Of a stretch of DNA of 64,000 nt, positions 57,578-64,000 are shown one piece after another. Source of the stretch: Streptomyces termitum (GTDB lineage Bacteria; Actinomycetota; Actinomycetes; Streptomycetales; Streptomycetaceae). Location of the stretch: positions 367,620 to 431,619 of the forward strand of contig NZ_BMUL01000005.1 in assembly GCF_014650175.1 (NCBI RefSeq), written 5' to 3'. The number at the start of each line of letters is the position of its first letter. The first letter of the stretch is position 1. The position numbers and the translations under genes are program-made. The notes under the pieces were generated by a model. It had not been told where the DNA came from. It did not search any database and saw only the letters and a program-made list of their open reading frames with translations.

Positions 57578-58897
57578 TCAACCCCCGTACGTCGCCTGCG
57601 TGTCCCCGAGCACCCCGGCGAAGTCCGCCGCCAGCCGCTCCGCCGCCTCCGGCAGCAGCGTGGAGGTGGTGATGCGGACGGCGGGCGGGCTCCCGATCCG
57701 GAACCGGGCGCCCGCCGCGACCCACCAGCCCCGCGTCCGCAGCCCGTTGACCACCGCCGACTCGTCCCGCACCGGCACCCACACGTTCAGCCCCCCGGTC
57801 CCGGAGGCCCGCACGCCCCGCGCGCCCAAGGCGTCGGTCAGGGCCCGCCGCCGCTCCCCGTACACGGTCTCCCCGCGCTCGACCAGCCGCGCCACGGCGG
57901 GATCGGAGAAGAGTCCGGCCACGGTCGTCTGGAGGATGTGGCTGACCCAGCCGGAGGTCATCAGCATCCGGCCGTCGTGCCGGGCGATCGTCACCGGGTC
58001 GCCGGTCAGCCCGGCCCACCGCAGGTCCACGCCCAGCCGCTTGGAGACCGTGCGGACCTGCGCCCAGCGGGCCGGCCGGAGCGCGGCCAGGGTGGGGGCG
58101 GGCGGCCCGTCCGGCGTGGCGATGTAGTCGTCCTCGATCACCAGCACCTCGGGGAAGCCGCCCAGCAGTTCCCCGAGCGCGTCCCGCCGTCCTGCGGTGA
58201 GCGAGGCCCCGGTGGGGCACTGGGCGCGCGGGCTGAGGACGACCGCCCGCACCCCGCCCCGCAGCGCGTCCCGCAGGCCGTCCGGTGTCATCCCCTCCGC
58301 GTCGACGGCGACCGGCACCGTCCGCAGTCCCAGCGCGGGCACGAGGTCCAGGAGGTGGTGGAAGCCCGGGTCCTCGACGGCCACCGCGTCCCCGGGCCGC
58401 AGCTCGACCGAGAGCAGCCGGGCGACGCAGTCGAGCGCGCCGTGCGCGAAGGTCACCGTCTCGGCGGGCACCCCGTCCCGCCGGAACCACGCGCGGGTCA
58501 GCTCCTCCAGCTCCGGCAGCCGGGGCGAGGCCCGGTGCGAGCCGTACACGGGCCGTACCTCGGCGGGCGGGCGCAGGACCGGCAGGAAGGCGGGGTCGGG
58601 CAGTCCGCTGGCCAGGTCGGTCAGCCCCTCGGGCATCCGGGGCGGCCGCCGGGACGCCACCGAGGGGGCCTCGGCGACGACGGTGCCGCCACGGCCCCGG
58701 GTCACCACGAGCCCGCGCCGCCGCAGCTCCTTGTAGGCGGTCGCGACGGTGCCCGGACTGACGCCGAGCCCGTCCGCGAGCCTCCGTACGGGAGGCAGCG
58801 CGTCGCCCGGCGCGAGCTCGCCCTCGGTCACGCCGCGCTCGACGGACGCGGCGATCCCCTTGGCCGTCGTCCCCTGGATCGAATATTGTGTCACCAC
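57578..58897 (-). CDS. MocR-family regulator (GntR helix-turn-helix plus aminotransferase domain)
   Basis: This 439-residue protein has a GntR winged helix at residues 10-75 (IAASVERGVTEGELAPGDALP, LGVSPGTVATAYKELRRRGL) and an aminotransferase-like domain with PLP Lys in VRTVSKRLGVD (about residue 285). VLSPRAQCPTGASLT corresponds to the usual NPTG-type motif, here with Cys-Pro-Thr-Gly. GTG 58897 (or 58894) is chosen because upstream in-frame codons run into the divergent promoter; no ribosome-binding site exists, so a leaderless message is likely. It is divergent from the MFS gene and probably regulates it. Confidence 0.88.
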   Translation of the reverse strand: MVTQYSIQGTTAKGIAASVERGVTEGELAPGDALPPVRRLADGLGVSPGTVATAYKELRRRGLVVTRGRGGTVVAEAPSVASRRPPRMPEGLTDLASGLPDPAFLPVLRPPAEVRPVYGSHRASPRLPELEELTRAWFRRDGVPAETVTFAHGALDCVARLLSVELRPGDAVAVEDPGFHHLLDLVPALGLRTVPVAVDAEGMTPDGLRDALRGGVRAVVLSPRAQCPTGASLTAGRRDALGELLGGFPEVLVIEDDYIATPDGPPAPTLAALRPARWAQVRTVSKRLGVDLRWAGLTGDPVTIARHDGRMLMTSGWVSHILQTTVAGLFSDPAVARLVERGETVYGERRRALTDALGARGVRASGTGGLNVWVPVRDESAVVNGLRTRGWWVAAGARFRIGSPPAVRITTSTLLPEAAERLAADFAGVLGDTQATYGG

Positions 58898-58916
58898 GTA
58901 CTGAAGTGTGTACCGA
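58898..58916. promoter_or_regulatory. direct-repeat operator candidate between MocR and MFS genes
   Basis: GTACTGA (58898-58904) and GTACCGA (58910-58916) are direct repeats 12 bp apart, about one helical turn, next to the MocR start codon. On the minus strand TTGACT lies near 58926-58931 as a possible -35 box. MocR proteins commonly bind such direct repeats. Confidence 0.45.
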
Positions 58917-58944
58917 TACAAAAATCGAGTCAAGGGGGAGCCGC

Positions 58945-60246
58945 ATGGGAAACCGGACCACGAGACACCGCGCCGCACTCGACCGCATACCCGGAGGCCG
59001 CGACGGCCGCCGCATGCTCGTCGTCAGCGTCGTCGACAAGACCGGCACCGGTCTCTGGGCGGGCTGCACCGCCCTCTACTTCACCTACGTCTCCGGCCTG
59101 AGCCTCGCCCAGGTCGGCCTCCTCATGACCGTCTCCGGCGGCGTCGGCATCGCCGGCGCCCCGATCGCCGGCCTCCTCGCCGACCGCTTCCCCCTCGTCC
59201 GCGTCATCGCCGCCACCCAGCTCGTCCGCGGCGCCGCCCTCCTCGCCCTCCTCACCACCGACCACTTCCTCCTCCTCACCCTCTACTCCGCCCTCGGCGC
59301 CCTCCCCGACCGCGCCGGCAGCGTCCTCATCAAGCTGTACGCCGCCCGCCTCGCCGGCTCCGAACGCGTCCGCTACCAGGCCATCCAGCGCACCACCGTC
59401 AACATCGGCTGGTCCCTCGGCGGCCTCGGCGCCGCCGCCGCGCTCGCCACCGGCAGCACCCAGGCGTACACCTGGCTCCTCGTCGGCAACGTCCTCTCCT
59501 ACCTGGCCATCACCGCCCTCACCCTCCGCTGCGCCGAACCGCCCGCCCCCTCCCGCGTCGCCGCCCACGGCACCCCCGGCGACGCCTCCGGCCCCGCGCC
59601 CCGCCCCGGCGGCCCCTGGCGCGACCGCACCTTCCTCGGCTACACCGCCACCGACGCCGCCCTCTTCCTCGACGACACGATCCTCCAGGTCGCCGTCCCC
59701 CTCTGGATCGTCCACGCCACCGCCGCCCCCGCGGGCCTCGCCCCGCTGCTCCTCGTCCTCAACACCGTCCTCGTCGTCCTCTTCCAAGTCCCCCTCGCCC
59801 GCTTCGGCGCCACCACCCCCGCCGCCCGCCGGCTCCTCGTCCCCCTCGGCGCCCTCTTCGCCGTCGGCACCCTCGCCCTCGCCGCCTCCGCCGCCGGCGG
59901 ACGCGCCCTCGCGATCACCGCCCTCGTCGTCGCCGTCGTCGCCCTCACCTTCGCCGAGATCCTCCACGCCACCTCGTCCTGGGAGCTCTCCGTCGCCCTC
60001 GCCCCCGCCGACGCCCAGGGCGCCTACCTCGGCGTCCACGGCCTGGCCCAGTCCACCCAGCGCTTCGCCGGCCCCCTCCTCGTCACCGGCGTCATGACCG
60101 CCGGCCCCCTCGCCTGGCCCCTCCTCGGCCTCGCCCTCGTCGCGGCCGGCGCGGCCCAGCACCGCCTGATCCGCGACCGCGTCCTCCACCCCACCCCTCC
60201 GCAATCGTCACTGTCAGTGGCGAAGGTTACGGTGAGTGAGCACTGA
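58945..60246 (+). CDS. MFS transporter
   Basis: This 433-residue integral membrane protein has about 12 helices. The opening LVVSVVDKTGTGLWAGCTALYF followed by GLLMTVSGGVGIAGAPIAGLLADRF (motif-A-like) is typical of drug/metabolite exporters of the major facilitator superfamily. The substrate is unknown. GGGGGAG precedes ATG 58945. It is divergent from the MocR-type gene and followed after 37 nt by a hypothetical gene on the same strand. Confidence 0.88.
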   Translation: MGNRTTRHRAALDRIPGGRDGRRMLVVSVVDKTGTGLWAGCTALYFTYVSGLSLAQVGLLMTVSGGVGIAGAPIAGLLADRFPLVRVIAATQLVRGAALLALLTTDHFLLLTLYSALGALPDRAGSVLIKLYAARLAGSERVRYQAIQRTTVNIGWSLGGLGAAAALATGSTQAYTWLLVGNVLSYLAITALTLRCAEPPAPSRVAAHGTPGDASGPAPRPGGPWRDRTFLGYTATDAALFLDDTILQVAVPLWIVHATAAPAGLAPLLLVLNTVLVVLFQVPLARFGATTPAARRLLVPLGALFAVGTLALAASAAGGRALAITALVVAVVALTFAEILHATSSWELSVALAPADAQGAYLGVHGLAQSTQRFAGPLLVTGVMTAGPLAWPLLGLALVAAGAAQHRLIRDRVLHPTPPQSSLSVAKVTVSEH

Positions 60247-60283
60247 TCGGCACCGGTCAGGCCGCCACGACCGAGGGGGAACC

Positions 60284-61180
60284 ATGACGACCAGCACCAC
60301 CACCCGCCTGCGCCGCGCCCTGCGCCGCGAGATCCCCAGCACCGTCGGACTCCTCGCCGACGAGCGGGACTTCGCCGCCATGCGCCGCTACCGCACCTTC
60401 GCCTTCGACGACCACCCCACCTACCTCAAGGAGGTCGAGGCCCTCCTCAGGACCCTCGCCCGCCAGGGCACCCACACCACCGTGACCCTCTTCGACCCCG
60501 ACGAATACGCCTCCTACTGCGCCGAGACCGGCCTCGACCCCGACCGCCCCGCCAGCCGCAGCCGCTTCACCGACCACCTGGCCACCACCGGCGCCCGGGT
60601 CACCTACACCGGCCAGCCCCTCACCGCCCTCCTGCCCGAACTCGTCGACACCGCCGTCCGCCGCGCCACCTGGGAGTACGCCACCACCCTCCTCGCCACC
60701 CTCGGGGACTGCGCCGACTGCGGCCGCGACCTCGGCCGGGACGCCCTCGACCGCGCCACCCGCCTGCTCCTCGCCCTCCTCGACGGCGCCGGACCCGGCA
60801 CCCACCACCTGGTGTGCAGCGTCCCCGCCGCCGGCGACCACCTCCTCGCCGTCCTCCACAGCACCCACGACGAGCACGGCACCCACCACCACGACCCGGC
60901 CGCCGCCACCGAGTTCGCCGCCGTCCTCGCCGCCGGACTCGCCCTCGGCTCCCCGGGCGGCCTCGTCCTGCGCGCCACCCGCCCCGGCCGGCCCGACCGC
61001 CTCCACGGCTGGCGCCTCGCCGACGGCGACCTCGCCCCCCTCACCGAGGCCGAGGTCTTCGCCGCCTACTGCACCGACGCCCGCACCGGCGAACCCCTCC
61101 CGCCGGAGCACGGCGTCGACCACCGCGCCGGCTTCCCCCTCGCCCCCGACCCCGACGCGCACCGCCCCGGCCATCACTGA
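60284..61180 (+). CDS. hypothetical protein
   Basis: This 298-residue soluble protein has RYRTFAFDDHPTYLKEVEALL early on, two close Cys in GDCADCGRDLG and a His/Asp-rich middle (HDEHGTHHHD). I do not recognise the family, and there is no membrane or signal segment. GAGGGGGA precedes ATG 60284. It is probably cotranscribed with the MFS gene 37 nt upstream, and ends before a strong terminator. Confidence 0.7.
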   Translation: MTTSTTTRLRRALRREIPSTVGLLADERDFAAMRRYRTFAFDDHPTYLKEVEALLRTLARQGTHTTVTLFDPDEYASYCAETGLDPDRPASRSRFTDHLATTGARVTYTGQPLTALLPELVDTAVRRATWEYATTLLATLGDCADCGRDLGRDALDRATRLLLALLDGAGPGTHHLVCSVPAAGDHLLAVLHSTHDEHGTHHHDPAAATEFAAVLAAGLALGSPGGLVLRATRPGRPDRLHGWRLADGDLAPLTEAEVFAAYCTDARTGEPLPPEHGVDHRAGFPLAPDPDAHRPGHH

Positions 61181-61195
61181 CCCCGCACACGACGA

Positions 61196-61233
61196 AGGGG
61201 CTCCCCGCCACCGAAAGGTGATGGGAAGCCCCT
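61196..61233. terminator. bidirectional hairpin with GAAA loop
   Basis: A 17-bp stem (61196-61212 with 61217-61233, beginning AGGGGCTCCCC) has two mismatches, one wobble pair and a GAAA tetraloop. It lies between the hypothetical gene and convergent ptsI. Confidence 0.7.
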
Positions 61234-61262
61234 CGACGGGAAACTCCGCTACGGCCCCGGGA

Positions 61263-62933
61263 TCACTCCCCGGACAGCACCGCCTGCGCGGCCAGCCGCG
61301 CCTCGTGCGCCGTGTCCGCGGCACGCGCCGCGGACGCCGCCCGCTCGCACTGCGCGAGCGTGTACTTGGCGAGCGTCGCCCGCACGTACGGGATCGACGC
61401 CGCGCCCATGGAGAGGGAGGTGACGCCCAGACCCGTCAGCACGCACGCGAGCAGCGGGTCCGACGCGGCCTCGCCGCACACGCCGCAGCTCTTGCCCTCG
61501 GCCTTGGCCGCCTCGGCGGACAGCGCCACCAGGTCGAGCAGCGCGGGCTGCCACGGGTCCTGGAGCCGGGACACCGCGCCCACCTGGCGGTCGGCGGCGA
61601 AGGTGTACTGCGCCAGGTCGTTCGTGCCCAGCGACAGGAACTCGACCTCCTGGAGGATCGAGCGCGCCCGGAGCGCGGCGGACGGGATCTCCACCATCGC
61701 GCCGAACTTGGCCTGGAGCCCCGCCTCGCGGCACGCGTCGGCGAACGCCTTCGCGTCCGTCCGGTCGGCCACCATCGGCGCCATGACCTCCAGGTACACC
61801 GGCAGGCCCTCGACGGCCTTCGCCAGCGCGGTCAGCTGCGTCCGCAGCACCTCCGGGTGGTCGAGCAGCGACCGCAGACCCCGCACGCCCAGCGCCGGGT
61901 TCGGCTCGTCGACCGGGGTCAGGAAGTCCAGCGGCTTGTCGGCGCCCGCGTCGAGCACGCGCACGACCACGCGCCCCTCGGGGAACGCCTCCAGCACCTT
62001 CCGGTACGCCTCGACCTGCTTCTCCTCGGACGGCGCCTTCTTGCTGTCGTCCAGGAAGAGGAACTCGGTACGGAACAGGCCGACACCCTCGGCACCCGCC
62101 TCGACCGCGGCGGGCACGTCCGCCGGACCGCCCACGTTGGCGAGCAGCGGCACCTTGTGCCCGTCCGAGGTGGCACCGGGACCGCTGGACGCGGCCAGCG
62201 CCGCCTTCCGCTCCTCGGCGGCCCGGGTCAGGGACGCCTTCTTCTCCTCGCTCGGGTCCACGAAGATCTCGCCGGTGGAACCGTCCACCGCGACCTGCGT
62301 GCCCTCCGCCAGCTCACCGGCACCGGGCAGCGCGACCACGGCCGGCACGCCGAGCGCCCGCGCCAGGATGGCGCTGTGGCTGGTCGGCCCGCCCTCCTCG
62401 GTCACGAAGCCGAGCACCAGCGCCGGGTCGAGCAGCGCCGTGTCGGCCGGCGCCAGGTCCCGCGCGATCAGCACGTACGGCTCGTCGCTGTCCGGCACGC
62501 CCGGCATCGGGACGCCGAGCAGCCGCGCGACGATCCGGTTCCGCACGTCGTCCAGGTCGGCGACCCGTCCGGCCATGTACTCGCCGGCGCCCGCCAGCAG
62601 CTCGCGGTAGTGCGAGAAGGCGTCGTAGATGCCGCGCTCGGCCGTGCTGCCGACCGCGATCCTGCGGTCGACGTCGGCGATGAGCTCCGGGTCCTGGGCG
62701 ATCATCGCCTGGGCCTCCAGCACGGCCTGGGCCTCACCGCCGGCCAGGTTGCCCCGGGCGATCAGGTCCGCGGCCACGGCCTCCACCGCCTGACGGGCGC
62801 GCCCCTGTTCGCGCTCCGCCTCCTCGGCCGGGATCTGCTTGGCCGGCGGTTCCAGAACCGCCGTGCCCATGTGCCGCACCTGGCCGATCGCCACGCCGTG
62901 GCTGACCCCGACGCCTCGCAGCGTTGTCTCCAT
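61263..62933 (-). CDS. ptsI: PTS enzyme I (phosphoenolpyruvate-protein phosphotransferase)
   Basis: This 556-residue cytosolic enzyme transfers phosphate from phosphoenolpyruvate to HPr, feeding all PTS sugars. The phosphorylated His lies in TEEGGPTSHSAILAR (about residue 184), and the PEP-binding domain has GLFRTEFLF, ANVGG, EIPSAAL and the catalytic Cys in SCGVCGEAASDP (about 484). GGAGAC precedes ATG 62933. It lies 80 nt downstream of crr on the same strand, forming the crr-ptsI operon; HPr (ptsH) is not in the window. Confidence 0.97.
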   Translation of the reverse strand: METTLRGVGVSHGVAIGQVRHMGTAVLEPPAKQIPAEEAEREQGRARQAVEAVAADLIARGNLAGGEAQAVLEAQAMIAQDPELIADVDRRIAVGSTAERGIYDAFSHYRELLAGAGEYMAGRVADLDDVRNRIVARLLGVPMPGVPDSDEPYVLIARDLAPADTALLDPALVLGFVTEEGGPTSHSAILARALGVPAVVALPGAGELAEGTQVAVDGSTGEIFVDPSEEKKASLTRAAEERKAALAASSGPGATSDGHKVPLLANVGGPADVPAAVEAGAEGVGLFRTEFLFLDDSKKAPSEEKQVEAYRKVLEAFPEGRVVVRVLDAGADKPLDFLTPVDEPNPALGVRGLRSLLDHPEVLRTQLTALAKAVEGLPVYLEVMAPMVADRTDAKAFADACREAGLQAKFGAMVEIPSAALRARSILQEVEFLSLGTNDLAQYTFAADRQVGAVSRLQDPWQPALLDLVALSAEAAKAEGKSCGVCGEAASDPLLACVLTGLGVTSLSMGAASIPYVRATLAKYTLAQCERAASAARAADTAHEARLAAQAVLSGE

Positions 62934-63013
62934 CTCACCCGTCTCCGATAGAGCGACGGCCGAGGCCGCCGCGTTGAATGTCGTACGCGCCGTCCTGCGA
63001 CGACGGACCGGAC

Positions 63014-63463
63014 TCAGCTCCAGTCGAAGAGGTGCTCGCCGGCCTGCACGCCGCCGTCCTCACGGACGCCGGAGAGCGAGTCGGCCGTGGCCTCCAGGGC
63101 CACGATGGGACAGATGGGGGACTTGCCGGCGGCCTCGACATCGGCCGGGTTCCACTTCACGACGGCCTGTCCGCGCGTCACGGTGTCGCCCTTGTTCACG
63201 AGGAGCTCGAAGCCCTCCCCGTTGAGCTGGACGGTGTCGATGCCGAGGTGGGTGAGGACGCCGTGGCCCTCGCTGTCCACGACGACGAAGGCGTGCGGGT
63301 GCATGGAGACGACGACCCCGTCGATGGGGGAGACCGCCTCGGAGGGCTCACGTACGGGATCGATGGCGGTGCCGGGCCCGACCATGGCACCGGAGAAGAC
63401 CGGGTCGGGAACGTTGGCGAGACCAATGGCGCGTCCAGCGAGTGGCGACGTCACGGTTGTCAC
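63014..63463 (-). CDS. crr: PTS glucose-type IIA component
   Basis: This 149-residue EIIA of the Crr family takes phosphate from HPr and passes it to sugar-specific IIB proteins; in Streptomyces it serves N-acetylglucosamine uptake. The active-site pair is His57 (MHPHAFVVV) and the phosphorylated His72 (GVLTHLGIDTV). GTG 63463 has GGGAGG upstream. Transcription probably begins about 230 nt upstream at a promoter overlapped by a DasR dre box. Confidence 0.95.
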   Translation of the reverse strand: MTTVTSPLAGRAIGLANVPDPVFSGAMVGPGTAIDPVREPSEAVSPIDGVVVSMHPHAFVVVDSEGHGVLTHLGIDTVQLNGEGFELLVNKGDTVTRGQAVVKWNPADVEAAGKSPICPIVALEATADSLSGVREDGGVQAGEHLFDWS

Positions 63464-63609
63464 GGGAAGCCTCCCAGGGGCGGAGATCGTGTGGCGCCGC
63501 CACTACCTGTCCTGGGCGGCGCGTAGCTGTTCAGAAGCGTAAGTCATAAGAAGTCCTAGTTCCGCACGAGACGTACCAGTTGGCGGAGCTAGGGACTACC
63601 CGAAACGAT

Positions 63610-63638
63610 TTGCCTCTACTGACGGTGGGATGTACTGT
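63610..63638 (+). promoter_or_regulatory. upstream rRNA operon promoter
   Basis: TTGCCT (63610-63615), a 17-bp spacer and TACTGT (63633-63638) point rightwards toward the rRNA operon. A second candidate is TGGTCA (63763-63768) with GGTAAC (63787-63792). Streptomyces rRNA operons normally have several such tandem promoters. Confidence 0.5.
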
Positions 63639-63702
63639 CGTACTCCTGCTTGACCCCCAACGCGGCTTGCGAGTCGCGGGTCAGCAGCACCGATCAAGCC
63701 AG

Positions 63703-63729
63703 ATCCTAACCCCAGTGGTCTACACCTCT
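63703..63729 (-). promoter_or_regulatory. crr-ptsI promoter with DasR dre site
   Basis: AGTGGTCTACACCTCT (63714-63729) matches the DasR dre consensus (A-C/G-TGGTCTAGACCA-C/G-T) at 14 of 16 positions. On the minus strand TAGGAT (63703-63708) is a good -10 box next to it, so DasR would sit between -35 and -10. Control of crr-ptsI by DasR, relieved by glucosamine-6-phosphate, is established in S. coelicolor. Confidence 0.65.
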
Positions 63730-63876
63730 GCCTGCCCCGGTTCCGACCGGAGCGCGGAGGGGTGGTCAGCGGGACGGAGAAAGCCTGGTAACGTTTGACC
63801 CCGCCGAGGACGGAAAGCGCGAAAAGCGAATTCCAGAACGGCAAACACCGAGGAAAATCGGATCGGAAAGATCTGA

Positions 63877-64000
63877 TAGAGTCGGAAACGAAGGAAGCGC
63901 CCGGAGGGCCCGCCAAGCGGGACTGAAGGAAGCGTCCGCACCTTGAGAACTCAACAGCGTGCCAAAAATCAACGCCAGATTAGTTGATACCCCGTCCGGC
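63877..64000 (+). promoter_or_regulatory. 16S rRNA operon last promoter (-10) and leader
   Basis: GATAGAGT supplies a -10 box (TAGAGT 63877-63882), then comes the leader typical of Streptomyces rRNA operons: a GGAAGCG block, CTTGAGAACTCAACAGCGTGC (antitermination/processing region, about 63942-63962), and CAACGCCAG ... GTTGATACCCCGTC shortly before 16S. The mature 16S rRNA starts beyond the window. The rest of 63464-63876 holds the crr and rRNA promoters and no gene. Confidence 0.8.

Noticed and set aside
63650..63655. TTGACC as another rRNA promoter
   Set aside because: No acceptable -10 box lies 16-19 bp downstream; the same holds for TTGACC at 63795-63800.

Overview
This is a high-G+C actinobacterial chromosome segment, almost certainly Streptomyces. 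Four things point there: an rbpA gene behind a textbook sigma-R promoter, a complete four-gene conservon (CvnA-D), a DasR-type dre box in front of crr-ptsI, and a 16S rRNA leader at the right edge of the typical Streptomyces form. From memory, the gene set (crr, ptsI, acetoacetyl-CoA synthetase, conservon, rbpA, fxsA, ppm1) resembles the crr/rbpA region of the S. coelicolor core chromosome. I see no prophage, insertion sequence, CRISPR array, tRNA or biosynthetic gene cluster.

Layout, left to right. 0-5 kb: two CNNM/CorC-type transport proteins (the first cut by the window edge), a lone EccA-like AAA ATPase, a candidate small RNA or attenuated leader, and a uridine-kinase-like P-loop kinase. 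5-10.4 kb: an exported C39-like peptidase, small hypothetical proteins, an unassigned enzyme-like protein and a phosphotransferase-fold protein. 10.5-15.2 kb: Lrp regulator, amidohydrolase, polyprenol-phosphate mannosyltransferase, FxsA, RbpA. 15.3-20 kb: UMF1 transporter, glycerophosphodiesterase and YczE membrane protein, divergent from a MocR regulator across a repeat-rich gap. 20-25.3 kb: FGE-like protein, FtsK-like ATPase with a defective Walker A plus a small membrane partner, ankyrin and HEAT-repeat proteins.

25.4-32.1 kb is an oxoproline locus: a fused HyuA-HyuB oxoprolinase converges on a translationally coupled pxpA-pxpB-pxpC operon, with a divergent FadR-type GntR regulator whose palindromic operator sits within overlapping divergent promoters. 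32.2-39.9 kb holds the most unusual system: a four-gene operon ending in a 1545-residue MukB-sized SMC-like ATPase, preceded by proteins with the sizes and order expected of kleisin and MukE/MksE/JetB partners plus an Ala/Pro-rich 177-residue protein. No JetD-type nuclease gene is beside it.

40-45 kb: a small membrane protein and the conservon. 45-51.5 kb: a lipid-transfer/thiolase-like protein with its DUF35 partner under a palindromic operator, a VanX-type dipeptidase, a Nudix hydrolase, a DUF4253 protein and a GH31 glycosidase. 51.7-57.5 kb: acetoacetyl-CoA synthetase, then an ECF sigma factor and membrane-anchored CU044_5270-type protein divergent from a secreted protein. 57.6-61.2 kb: a second MocR-type regulator divergent from an MFS exporter and a hypothetical gene. 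61.3-64 kb: ptsI and crr of the sugar phosphotransferase system, then promoters and leader of an rRNA operon whose 16S gene begins just outside the window.

Convergent gene pairs are mostly separated by strong hairpins. Several genes (near 4.8, 10.6, 11.0, 32.2 and 47.7 kb) have a TANNNT -10 box 6-7 nt before the start codon, suggesting leaderless mRNAs. Regulatory calls come from reading motifs by eye; none has been tested by search or experiment.
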